Assembly (NCBI GenBank): GCA_023458535.1
Contig: JAEWYW010000074.1
Location: forward strand, 1-64,000
Length of the DNA: 64,000 bases
Direction of reading: 5' to 3'
Origin: Bacteroidota bacterium
GTDB taxonomy: Bacteria > Bacteroidota > Bacteroidia > Flavobacteriales > Weeksellaceae
Shown here in pieces: positions 33,766 to 42,145 of this stretch. The notes under the pieces were generated by a model that was not told where the DNA came from, did no database searches, and saw only the letters and a list, made by a program, of their open reading frames with translations. How positions within the stretch are numbered: position 1 is the stretch's first letter; each line of letters begins with the position of its first letter. A program made the translations under genes and the position numbers.

Positions 33766-35142
33766 TTAATGAGTGACATTCGCAAGTTCTTTTGGGTCGT
33801 GTTTATGTTTGAAGAAAATCGCAAATAAAACGGCAATAACCAGTGCATAAGCCGCAAAAGCCAGCCAGATGTCATGCCAATCCCTCAGCATCACTGGGTG
33901 AGACAATAGACCATTCGCCAAAATCTCAACTTTTTGACTACCTAAGAAATTTAAAAAGTGTTCATTATTAGAAGTCGTATCCAAATGCGTTGATAAATCT
34001 TGTACATTGGTAAACTTTTGAGTGAAGAATTTATCGATTAACCAACCTGACGTTAAGCTCCCAAGTACAGCACCGAAACCGTTGGTCATCATCATGAACA
34101 AGCCTTGCGCTGAGGAACGTATTTTAGAATCTGTATTGGTTTCAACGAAAAGAGAACCAGAAATATTGAAAAAATCAAATGCCATCCCGTATACGATACA
34201 AGATAAAATAATCATCCATAAGCCTGTTGCAGGATCTCCAAAACCGAATAATGCAAATCTTAAAACCCACGCCAGCATCGAGATTAACATCACAGTTTTA
34301 ATACCATATTTCTTCAGAAAGAAAGGAATTGCCAGAATAAACAAAGTTTCTGAGATTTGAGAAATCGACATGATGATGGTGGAATATTTAATCACAAAAG
34401 ATTCTGCATACTTAGGAAAATGCTTGAATTCATCTAGATAGACATCTCCATAAGCATTGGTAAGCTGTAATGCACCACCCAAAAACATAGAGAAGATGAA
34501 GAAAAGTGCCATCTTATAGTTCCCGAAAAGCTTGAAGGCATCTAAGCCTAAAATCTGGAACCAAGTAGCGTCCTTGCTGATATTTTTTTGAGGCGGACAT
34601 TTAGGAAGCGTGAACGAATATAACCCTACAAACAACGCTCCTGCACCTGCAATATAAAACTGATATTCACTTGCCTTACTCCCTGTAAGATTAGTGATCC
34701 ACATGGCAGCAATAAACCCAATTGTTCCCCAAACCCTGATTGGAGGAAAATCTTTCACCACATCGCCACCATTATTTTTTAAAACCGTATACGAGATCGA
34801 ATTGTTAAGCGCAATCGTCGGCATATAAAAACACATCGCCAACATCATTACACCAATAAAATTAGTTGGTTCGGTTACTTGTGGAAGATAAAAAAGAACT
34901 GCTGCATATAAAATCTGTAGAACGCCGTATAGTTTCTCAGCGTTTATCCATCTGTCAGCAATAATTCCTGTTAATGTCGGCATTATTAAAGACGCAAACC
35001 CCATGGTACTGAAAACCAAACCGAACTGTGTTCCATCCCACTGCTTAGTACCAAACCAATAATTTGCAATGGTAATTAACCAAGCTCCCCAAACAAAAAA
35101 CTGGAAAAAATTTAAAACAGTTAATCTTATTTTAATGTTCAT
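33766..35142 (-). CDS. nupG: nucleoside:proton symporter, NHS-type MFS
   Basis: 458 residues with about twelve membrane helices. The start IKIRLTVLNFFQFFVWGAWLITIANYWF and the motif GIIADRWINAEKLYG fit the NupG/XapB nucleoside symporter family. An internal segment, PPIRVWGTIGFIAAMW, is also conserved. It takes up nucleosides using the proton gradient. It starts 16 bases after the bifunctional nuclease gene, a coupling compatible with use of nucleic acid breakdown products, though the nuclease label of that family is debated. Confidence 0.85.
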   Translation of the reverse strand: MNIKIRLTVLNFFQFFVWGAWLITIANYWFGTKQWDGTQFGLVFSTMGFASLIMPTLTGIIADRWINAEKLYGVLQILYAAVLFYLPQVTEPTNFIGVMMLAMCFYMPTIALNNSISYTVLKNNGGDVVKDFPPIRVWGTIGFIAAMWITNLTGSKASEYQFYIAGAGALFVGLYSFTLPKCPPQKNISKDATWFQILGLDAFKLFGNYKMALFFIFSMFLGGALQLTNAYGDVYLDEFKHFPKYAESFVIKYSTIIMSISQISETLFILAIPFFLKKYGIKTVMLISMLAWVLRFALFGFGDPATGLWMIILSCIVYGMAFDFFNISGSLFVETNTDSKIRSSAQGLFMMMTNGFGAVLGSLTSGWLIDKFFTQKFTNVQDLSTHLDTTSNNEHFLNFLGSQKVEILANGLLSHPVMLRDWHDIWLAFAAYALVIAVLFAIFFKHKHDPKELANVTH

Positions 35143-35158
35143 TTTTTAAGTCGTGTAA

Positions 35159-35761
35159 TTAATCAATCTTTTTCTTACGCCTTTTCAATTCTTCCTGAAT
35201 TTCTAGAGCAGTATCGTAATCTTCTTCTTTCACTGCGGTATCCAACATGGTTTGCAGTTCTTCTGTAGACAATGAGGATAGACTATCTTCCTGCCCTTCC
35301 GTTGGATGATCAAAGGTTTGATCTTCTTTAGAAACTTCTTCTAATTCCAGTAAAATACCAGCTTCATTAAGCACCTGAGATGTAGTAAAAATAGGCGCCT
35401 CAAAACGCACCGCCATCGCTACGGCATCTGAAGTTCTTGCATCCAAAATAATCTCTTCCCCCGTTGCTGTATTTTTAAAATTGATATTGGAAAAAAATAC
35501 CCCATCAATAATTTGATAAATGATAACGGATGTGAGTTCAAAATTGACAGAAGCAACAAATTTTGTAAATAAATCATGAGTAAGTGGACGCGGCGGATGA
35601 ATGTCTTTTTCTAAACCTAAAGAGATTGATTGGGCTTCGAAATTGCCGATGACTACTGGAAGTTTTATATGTGATTCTTCATGTTCCAAAAGAAGCGCGT
35701 AAGCACCCGATTGGGTTTGACTGTAAGAAATTCCTCTTATTATAAGTTGTTTATAATCCAT
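35159..35761 (-). CDS. bifunctional nuclease family protein with UvrB/UvrC motif
   Basis: 200 residues. The DUF151/BFN domain (about 1-135) is well conserved: LIIRGISYSQTQSGAYALLLE, SISLGLEKDIHPPRPLTHDL and ARTSDAVAMAVRFEAPIF. A C-terminal UvrB/UvrC motif follows (LQTMLDTAVKEEDYDTALEIQEEL). RNase/DNase activity was reported for a plant homologue; the bacterial role is unclear. A -7 box, TATATTTG (minus, 35767-35774), ends five bases before the ATG, implying a very short leader. Confidence 0.9.
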   Translation of the reverse strand: MDYKQLIIRGISYSQTQSGAYALLLEHEESHIKLPVVIGNFEAQSISLGLEKDIHPPRPLTHDLFTKFVASVNFELTSVIIYQIIDGVFFSNINFKNTATGEEIILDARTSDAVAMAVRFEAPIFTTSQVLNEAGILLELEEVSKEDQTFDHPTEGQEDSLSSLSTEELQTMLDTAVKEEDYDTALEIQEELKRRKKKID

Positions 35762-35819
35762 AGCTACAAATATAAAGGAAATTTAAGTTTCGAAATTTGA
35801 ATTTTAAAAATATTTAAAT

Positions 35820-35848
35820 AAAAAAGTTCGGCATTACCGAACTTTTTT
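35820..35848 (-). terminator. terminator of the etf operon
   Basis: AAAAAAGTTCGG (35820-35831) pairs with CCGAACTTTTTT (35837-35848) around CATTA. On the minus strand it follows the etfA stop by 22 bases. Confidence 0.82.
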
Positions 35849-35870
35849 AACTTATGTATGCCAAAAAGGA

Positions 35871-36821
35871 TTACTGACCTTTAAAAGCTTTAATTTTTTC
35901 CGTTAAAGCAGGAATAATTTGGAAAGCATCACCTACTACTCCGTAATCTGCAGCCTTAAAGAAAGGTGCCTCCGGATCGTTATTAATAACCACGATGGTT
36001 TTTGAAGAGTTTACACCAGCCAAGTGCTGAATAGCTCCTGAAATACCCACTGCGATATATAAGTTAGGAGAAATCGCTTTCCCAGTTTGTCCCACGTGTT
36101 CTGCGTGTGGTCTCCATCCGATATCTGCTACAGGTTTAGAAGATGCCGTTGCAGCACCCAATACATTCGCTAAATCTTCAATCATTCCCCAGTTTTCTGG
36201 ACCTTTCATTCCACGACCTGCAGAAACCACTATTTCTGCTTCTTTAAGATCTAGTTTTCCTGTTGATTGCTCATGAGAGATTACTTTAGTATCGTCATTT
36301 ACAACCGATAAATCTTTCACCTCTTCAGTTCCTGCAGTTGGATTTTCTTTAATTCCAAATGCATTTTGAGAAACGGTAAGCACTACTTTTGAAGCATCTG
36401 CTTTAGCATGCATAAAACCTTTCCCCGAGAAAACTTTTCTCTTTACCTGGAATGGAGAGATTGATTCCGGAGCATCTAAAACATTGGTAATTAATGAAGC
36501 TTCCTTCATAATACTCAACATTGGAGCCACTGAAGAAGCATCTGTAGTGTGTGGGAAGACGATAATATTACCATCAAAAACCTCCGCAACTGCTTGCGCA
36601 TAGGCTTTTGCGCTGAAAGCTTTTAAACCTTCGTCTTTAATATTAATAACTTTGTCAGCTCCATATTTATAAAGTACATCTGAAGCATCTGTTGGATTGA
36701 TAGAGATTGCTGTAACAGTGTCACCTGCTTGTGAAGCAATTGCCTTAGCGTAAGAAACCGCTTCGAAAGCTGCCTTCTTGTAAACACCATTTATATTTTC
36801 TGCATATACGAATATTGCCAT
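35871..36821 (-). CDS. etfA: electron transfer flavoprotein alpha subunit
   Basis: 316 residues. The C-terminal FAD-binding region is typical: VSAGRGMKGPENW, RPHAEHVGQTGKAISPNLYIAVGISGAIQHLAGVN and VVINNDPEAPFF. The N-terminal half is the subunit-interface domain. With EtfB it accepts electrons from acyl-CoA dehydrogenases, probably including the GcdH encoded at 3.4 kb. It lies 120 bases downstream of etfB, with a heptamer tract in between. Confidence 0.97.
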   Translation of the reverse strand: MAIFVYAENINGVYKKAAFEAVSYAKAIASQAGDTVTAISINPTDASDVLYKYGADKVINIKDEGLKAFSAKAYAQAVAEVFDGNIIVFPHTTDASSVAPMLSIMKEASLITNVLDAPESISPFQVKRKVFSGKGFMHAKADASKVVLTVSQNAFGIKENPTAGTEEVKDLSVVNDDTKVISHEQSTGKLDLKEAEIVVSAGRGMKGPENWGMIEDLANVLGAATASSKPVADIGWRPHAEHVGQTGKAISPNLYIAVGISGAIQHLAGVNSSKTIVVINNDPEAPFFKAADYGVVGDAFQIIPALTEKIKAFKGQ

Positions 36822-36880
36822 TTTTTTTAATTTTAAATTTTGGATTATAGATTGTAAAAGATCAACTGGAGAATTAAAAT

Positions 36881-36942
36881 TTTATAGTTGAGATTAGATC
36901 ATCAATATTTCAAATTTCAAATCATCAATTTCAAATCCTAAT
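36881..36942. repeat. heptamer-phased tract between etfB and etfA
   Basis: Units of seven bases run in phase: TTCAAAT, TTCAAAT, CATCAAT, TTCAAAT, with looser copies TTGAGAT, TAGATCA and TCAATAT before them. The heptamer is the same as in the array between pdhA and the E2 gene. Confidence 0.6.
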
Positions 36943-37688
36943 TAGATAACTTTTGCTTCCTCGTGAAGAAGTCTCACCAATTCATCTAAATTATCTGGAG
37001 TTACTAATTTTACTGCGGCTCTTGGAGGAACACTGTCGAAAGCTGTAGCTTCCACTTTCACTTCCACAGCAATTGGCTCTACAACCTGTAAAGGTTTTGT
37101 TCTTGCAGACATAATCCCTCTCATATTAGGAATAATAAGATCTTTTTCTTCCATTAAACCTTTCTGTCCCGCTACCACAGCTGGAAGTTTTACAGAAATA
37201 GTTTCTTTACCACCTTCAATTTCTCTTACTGCATTTGCTTCAGCACCATTCACTTCTAAACCAACACATGCATTTACAAATGGTTTGTTCAACAACTGAG
37301 CTAACATACCTGGAACCGAACCACCGTTATAATCGATTGACTCTTTACCAGCAAGAATCAGGTCATAACCACCATCCTGCGCTACTTTAGCAATTTCTTT
37401 AGCCGTTGAATAGCTGTCTTTTGGTTCCATATTGATACGGATTGCATCGTTAGCACCAATAGCCAAAGCCTTTCTAATAACAGGCTCTGTAGTAGCGTCA
37501 CCCACGTTCACTACAGTAACAGTTGCTCCTTGAGCTTCCTGTAATTTAACAGCTTTTGTTAAAGCAAATTCATCTAACGGGTTAATTACCCACTGGATAC
37601 CATTTTTATCGAAAGCAGATTTATCTGCTGTGAAATTAATTTTCGCAGTAGTATCTGGAACACTGCTGATACAAACTAATATTTTCAT
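36942..37688 (-). CDS. etfB: electron transfer flavoprotein beta subunit
   Basis: 248 residues. The AMP-binding pattern and conserved blocks are clear: CISSVPDTTAKINF, NPLDEFALTKAVKL, LILAGKESIDYNGGSVPGMLAQLL and LPAVVAGQKGL. Partner of EtfA. First gene of the etf operon, with a good upstream promoter (see 37737-37767) and a leader of about 45 bases. Confidence 0.97.
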   Translation of the reverse strand: MKILVCISSVPDTTAKINFTADKSAFDKNGIQWVINPLDEFALTKAVKLQEAQGATVTVVNVGDATTEPVIRKALAIGANDAIRINMEPKDSYSTAKEIAKVAQDGGYDLILAGKESIDYNGGSVPGMLAQLLNKPFVNACVGLEVNGAEANAVREIEGGKETISVKLPAVVAGQKGLMEEKDLIIPNMRGIMSARTKPLQVVEPIAVEVKVEATAFDSVPPRAAVKLVTPDNLDELVRLLHEEAKVI

Positions 37689-37736
37689 ATAGAGATTTTG
37701 TTTAAATTAATTGTAATACTTCGGCGTAAATATACG

Positions 37737-37767
37737 CAAAAATATGTATTATGCATGCATAGCAAAA
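37737..37767 (-). promoter_or_regulatory. promoter of the etfBA operon
   Basis: Minus strand: TTTTG (37763-37767), 18 bases, TATTTTTG (37737-37744). The spacer contains the self-complementary ATGCATGCAT, a possible regulator site. The rest of the 296-base gap up to tatC holds only the tatC promoter. Confidence 0.6.
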
Positions 37768-37916
37768 TGAGTTTTGTTATTCAAAACATTTTATTGTTTA
37801 GTAGCAAAAATTTTGGTTTTGTTACAAAGTATGTAAAAAGAAATGTGATCCTTCTTCTCCCAAATTTTTAGTTGAAATTTGAATTCTGCTTTAACTCATC
37901 CCATATACCAAATATG

Positions 37917-37952
37917 TTTTTGCAAGAAATAACATTTTATTGCTTAATTTTG
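37917..37952 (+). promoter_or_regulatory. promoter of tatC
   Basis: TTTTTG (37917-37922), 22 bases, TAATTTTG (37945-37952). It lies downstream of the TTG that would give the longest reading of tatC, supporting the ATG at 37985. Confidence 0.55.
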
Positions 37953-37984
37953 CAACTTCTAAAAACTCAACAAAATTTTTCTAC

Positions 37985-38827
37985 ATGGGTGAGGAAAGAG
38001 AAATGTCCTTTTTAGGGCATATTGGTGAACTTCGCGGACATTTGATAAGATGCATACTTGCTATCGTTGTAGGAGCAATTATTGTGGGTTTTAATATCAA
38101 TTGGATCATGGATCATGTCTTTTTTGGTCCCACCAGAAATGATTTTCTTACTTTCAGAGTGGTTAATCATTTTTCTAGAGAGCTTTTAGGACATGATAGT
38201 TTCGTCCTGCCGGACCATTTTGCCGTGCAACAGAAAAAACTCTTCCAACAGTTTAATGTAATGATGGCGGTTTCTATCTTTGGTGGAATTGTATTGGCTT
38301 TTCCGTATATTATTTGGGAACTGTGGAGATTTGTGAGTCCAGCTCTAAAAAATGCAGAAAGAAAAAATTCTGTTTTTATCCTTAATTTCATCTGGATATT
38401 GTTTTTAACTGGTGTTTTGGTAGGTTATTATTTAATTCTTCCTTTTGCAATAAATTTCGGGTTACTTTTTAAAATTTCAGATTCCATTACACAACTTTTC
38501 GATTTATCCGATTATACCACCTTATTCTTACAAGTGGTTTTGGGTATGGGATTGGTATTTTTGTTTCCAGTAATTGTTTATTTTCTTACCAGTATTGGAG
38601 TATTAACACCACAGTTCCTAAAGACCTACCGCAGACATGCCATAGTGTTAATCATGGTGGTAGCAGCTATCATTACTCCAGCAGATGTGCTGAGCATGTT
38701 GGCAGCAGCATTTCCATTAATTATTCTTTATGAATTTAGCATCATGATGAGCTCTAGAATTCATAAAAGAGTTTTAAGAGAGCAGGCAGCTACCAACAAG
38801 TCAACCGACATCGAAATCAAGAAATAA
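37985..38827 (+). CDS. tatC: twin-arginine translocase subunit TatC
   Basis: 280 residues from the ATG at 37985. Six membrane helices. The N-terminal FLGHIGELRGHLIRCILA (the substrate-recognition face with the conserved Glu) and the later FPYIIWELWRFVSPALKNAER are diagnostic. It has a longer first periplasmic loop, as seen in Bacteroidetes. It forms the receptor of the Tat export system with TatA (not in the window). The gene is monocistronic as far as seen. Confidence 0.95.
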   Translation: MGEEREMSFLGHIGELRGHLIRCILAIVVGAIIVGFNINWIMDHVFFGPTRNDFLTFRVVNHFSRELLGHDSFVLPDHFAVQQKKLFQQFNVMMAVSIFGGIVLAFPYIIWELWRFVSPALKNAERKNSVFILNFIWILFLTGVLVGYYLILPFAINFGLLFKISDSITQLFDLSDYTTLFLQVVLGMGLVFLFPVIVYFLTSIGVLTPQFLKTYRRHAIVLIMVVAAIITPADVLSMLAAAFPLIILYEFSIMMSSRIHKRVLREQAATNKSTDIEIKK

Positions 38828-38886
38828 TTTGCTGTGGCATAGATTTTTTAAAAGTTTAGTTTTATTTTTGAGATTAAAATTAAGCG

Positions 38887-40497
38887 ATGAAAAAACTTTC
38901 ACTTCAGATATTAATTATTGCCAGCACCTTTTATCAAGCACAAACATTCACCAAGCAAGATACATTAAAGGGTTCTGATACAGCATTCCGTAATTTTTGG
39001 GATGTTAAGAAATACAATATTTCTGTGGAACCCAACTTTGAAACTAAATCTCTACAGGGCAACAACACAATTAGTTTTGTTATCACAAAAGATGTGGCCA
39101 ATCCTAGCTTCCAGATCGATTTGCAACAACCTATGAAAGTTGAAAAACTGGAGGCCGATTTTCCGCAAGCCAGAGTTTTTGAGCGGGATGGTGATTTTAT
39201 TTTTATCCATTCAAAAAAGAAATTTAAAAAAGGAGAACGTTTAGAAATTAATATTCAATTCTCAGGAAATCCTATCATTGCGAAGCGTGCACCTTGGGAT
39301 GGTGGTTGGGTTTTCGCAAAGGATAAAATGGGAAATCCATGGATGAGCGTTGCACAGGAAGGCATTGGAGCATCAGTATGGTTGCCCATAAAAGATATTT
39401 GGAGTGATGAGCCTGATGAAGGAATTGTGATGAAGATCATAACTCCCAAAAATTTAGTAGGTGTAGGAAATGGTAGATTAATCCATCAAAAAGCAGAAAA
39501 TAACAAGAATATTTTCACTTGGGAAATCAAAAATCCTATTAATGCATATTCCATTGTTCCCACTATTGGGAAGCTGGTCAATTTTAAGGATGTTTATAAT
39601 GGTGAAAAGGGAAAACTCGATTTGGATTATTGGGTTTTAGAGGAAAATCTGGACAAAGCAAAGAAGCAGTTTCAGCAAGTAAAACCTATGCTTAAAGCAT
39701 TTGAATATTGGTTCGGACCATATCCTTTCTACGAAGATTCTTATAAATTGGTCGAAACCCCATATTTGGGTATGGAACATCAAAGCAATGTTGCATATGG
39801 TAATCATTACATGAACGGTTATTTGGGTAGTGATTTGTCGGGTACAGGTGTTGGTTTACAGTGGGACTATATCATTATACATGAAAGTGGTCACGAATGG
39901 TTTGCGAATAATATTACCGCTAAAGATCAAGCCGATATGTGGATTCATGAGGCTTTTACTACCTATTCGGAAACCCTTTTTGTTGAAAATTATTTAGACA
40001 AGAAATCAGCTGATATTTATATTCAGGGCGAAAGAAACAATACAGAAAATGATGTCCCTATTATTGGAAAATATGGTGTGAGAAATGAAGGGAGTGGCGA
40101 CATGTATTTCAAAGGAGCTGGAATGTTGCACACGATGCGGCAGATTATAAATGATGATGCCAAATTCAGAAATATTTTAAGAGGCTTGAATAAAGATTTT
40201 TATCATCAAACAGTTACTACCAAACAAGTTGAAGATTATATTTCTCAAAAATCAGGATTTGATTTTTCAAGTTTTTTCAATCAATATTTAAGAACGACGA
40301 AAATCCCAGTTTTGGAGTATCAACAAAAAGGAAATCTTTTAAAATACAGATATGTTGATGGTTTAAATCTCCCTGTAAGAGTCAGCAACACACTTACAAT
40401 CTCCCCTAACAAAGAATGGCAGACGATTAATTTGCCTAATGCTAACCCTGTAGATTGGAACAAAAACTATTTTATACATTTTGTAAAAACACCTTAA
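38887..40497 (+). CDS. secreted M1-family metallopeptidase
   Basis: 536 residues with a signal peptide (KKLSLQILIIASTFYQAQ). The N-terminal beta domain is followed by a peptidase domain: a GMEH motif (substrate amino terminus site, usually GxMEN), HESGHEW zinc motif (His332, Glu333, His336) and Glu355 in MWIHEAFTTY as third ligand. It lacks the long C-terminal helical domain of full aminopeptidase N, so it is a short Bacteroidetes form. Periplasmic or secreted aminopeptidase is likely. A -7 element, TATTTTTG (38873-38880), lies 6 bases before the start. Confidence 0.9.
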   Translation: MKKLSLQILIIASTFYQAQTFTKQDTLKGSDTAFRNFWDVKKYNISVEPNFETKSLQGNNTISFVITKDVANPSFQIDLQQPMKVEKLEADFPQARVFERDGDFIFIHSKKKFKKGERLEINIQFSGNPIIAKRAPWDGGWVFAKDKMGNPWMSVAQEGIGASVWLPIKDIWSDEPDEGIVMKIITPKNLVGVGNGRLIHQKAENNKNIFTWEIKNPINAYSIVPTIGKLVNFKDVYNGEKGKLDLDYWVLEENLDKAKKQFQQVKPMLKAFEYWFGPYPFYEDSYKLVETPYLGMEHQSNVAYGNHYMNGYLGSDLSGTGVGLQWDYIIIHESGHEWFANNITAKDQADMWIHEAFTTYSETLFVENYLDKKSADIYIQGERNNTENDVPIIGKYGVRNEGSGDMYFKGAGMLHTMRQIINDDAKFRNILRGLNKDFYHQTVTTKQVEDYISQKSGFDFSSFFNQYLRTTKIPVLEYQQKGNLLKYRYVDGLNLPVRVSNTLTISPNKEWQTINLPNANPVDWNKNYFIHFVKTP

Positions 40498-40553
40498 ATT
40501 CAAAGGTATTTTACACTTAATTTTAATAAATTTGAGAACAGATAAACCTAGTT

Positions 40554-41468
40554 ATGGCTTATATAGATTACTATAAAATTTTAGGCGTTAATAAAAATGC
40601 CACACAGGATGACATAAAAAAAGCATATCGGAAACTTGCAAGAAAACTTCATCCAGATTTAAATCCGAATGACAAAGAAGCGGAAAGAAAATTTAAAGAA
40701 CTAAATGAAGCAAATGAAGTTTTAAGCAATCCTGAAAACAGAGAAAAATACGATAAGTACGGCGAAAACTGGAAGCACGGTGAAGAGTATGAAAAAGCTC
40801 AACAACAGCAACGTCAGTATCAGCAAAGCAGAGGTGGCGGTGGCTTTGGAGGATTTTCAGGTGCAGACTTTGGCGACGGCGAAGATTATTCAGATTTTTT
40901 CCAGAATATGTTTGGAGGTGGGGGATTTGGCAGGAGTTCTCGTGGGAATGCTTCTGGCAAATTTAAAGGACAGGATGTTCAGGCTGAACTTAATTTAAGC
41001 CTGCGAGATGCTGCAAAAACCCATCCTCAGACTTTTGAAATTAATGGTAAAAAAGTAAGAATTACCATTCCAGCAGGAGTTTATGACGGTCAGCAAATTA
41101 AGTTGAAGGGTCATGGAAATCCAGGAATTAATGGCGGACCTAATGGTGATTTGTATATTACATTCAACATCCCTGTTGATTCCCAATTCGAAAGAAATGG
41201 CGACCAACTGAAAACAAAAGTAGACATCGATCTGTATACTGCCATTTTGGGAGGTGATGTAAAAGTGGATACTTTAGATGGAAGCGTTAATTTGAAAGTG
41301 AAACCAGAAACACAAAGTGGAACAACGGTTCGATTGAAAGGAAAAGGCTTCCCTGTGTACAAAAAAGATGGTGAATTTGGTGATTTATTGGTAACTTATA
41401 ACGTAAAACTTCCTACCAATCTTACGGAGAAACAAAAAGAACTTTTTGAACAACTTAAAAATTCTTAA
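40554..41468 (+). CDS. cbpA: DnaJ-family co-chaperone CbpA
   Basis: 304 residues. J domain with HPD at 33-35, Gly/Phe-rich region (about 75-130), then two C-terminal substrate-binding domains ([24 protein letters not shown], and [15 protein letters not shown]). There is no Cys-rich zinc domain, so it is the CbpA type rather than DnaJ. It works with DnaK. A -7 box, TAAATTTG (40527-40534), precedes it. cbpM follows after 2 bases. Confidence 0.93.
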   Translation: MAYIDYYKILGVNKNATQDDIKKAYRKLARKLHPDLNPNDKEAERKFKELNEANEVLSNPENREKYDKYGENWKHGEEYEKAQQQQRQYQQSRGGGGFGGFSGADFGDGEDYSDFFQNMFGGGGFGRSSRGNASGKFKGQDVQAELNLSLRDAAKTHPQTFEINGKKVRITIPAGVYDGQQIKLKGHGNPGINGGPNGDLYITFNIPVDSQFERNGDQLKTKVDIDLYTAILGGDVKVDTLDGSVNLKVKPETQSGTTVRLKGKGFPVYKKDGEFGDLLVTYNVKLPTNLTEKQKELFEQLKNS

Positions 41469-41470
41469 TC

Positions 41471-41776
41471 ATGAACGAAAGAATTTCCCGAGAAGAACTC
41501 GTAAAAATATACAATATAGAAATCACTTTTTTTGATGATTTGGTGAGTTATGGTTTATTGAATATAGAAACTGAAAATGATGTAAAATACCTTTTGTATG
41601 AAGATTTATCAGATTTTGAAAAATTCACCAATTGGCGTTACGATCTAGATGTAAACCTGCCCGGACTTGAAGTGATTAACAATATGCTTACAAAAATGAA
41701 GGATTTACAAAATCGCAATCGTGAATTGATGAATAAGCTGAACGCTATCGGAAATACTGCCGCAGACGAATTATAG
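41471..41776 (+). CDS. cbpM: chaperone modulator CbpM
   Basis: 101 residues. MerR-like HTH start (ISREELVKIYNIEITFFDDLVSYGLL) followed by a coiled-coil tail. In E. coli CbpM binds the J domain of CbpA and blocks its use of DnaK. The gene pair, two bases apart, supports the call. Confidence 0.9.
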   Translation: MNERISREELVKIYNIEITFFDDLVSYGLLNIETENDVKYLLYEDLSDFEKFTNWRYDLDVNLPGLEVINNMLTKMKDLQNRNRELMNKLNAIGNTAADEL

Positions 41777-41788
41777 TTTGGGTTGTTT

Positions 41789-41839
41789 TAAAACAAAGAG
41801 GGTTTCGGCGCCTGCGGCGCCGAAACCCTCTTTGTTTTA
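41789..41839. terminator. long GC-rich hairpin with TGC loop after cbpM
   Basis: A perfect 24-bp stem (41789-41812 with 41816-41839) and a TGC loop. The core GGCGCC-TGC-GGCGCC is identical to that in the hairpin at 24819. The outer arms AAAACAAAGAGGG/CCCTCTTTGTTTT let it act as a terminator in both directions. It lies between convergent genes. Confidence 0.8.
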
Positions 41840-41872
41840 TATGAAACTTTTTTTATTTATAGTATCACAAAC

Positions 41873-42097
41873 TTAAGTTTTCCAATATACTATCGCTATC
41901 GAAACTACAAGTAAAATAGTAAAAATTACTGCTTGAACTTTTTGTTTTTTAAAAGAAGAAATCATGATTAAACCCAAAATACCGATCAGTAAAGCTCCGA
42001 TTTTAATTTCTTTTTCATCTACAAAAACAGATACCGCAATCATCATTAACGAAACCAACCGAACAACACCTTCCCTTTTTAAAATAAATTCTCTCAT
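41873..42097 (-). CDS. small membrane protein, unknown
   Basis: 74 residues from the ATG at 42097; a GTG three codons upstream is also possible. Three hydrophobic segments with a charged loop (DEKEIK) near the start. No recognised family. It lies 49 bases downstream of the amino acid permease gene on the same strand and may be co-transcribed. Confidence 0.5.
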   Translation of the reverse strand: MREFILKREGVVRLVSLMMIAVSVFVDEKEIKIGALLIGILGLIMISSFKKQKVQAVIFTILLVVSIAIVYWKT

Positions 42098-42145
42098 AAA
42101 ATCCACTAAAATATCTTCAAAAATACGCAGAAAAATTTACAATTG

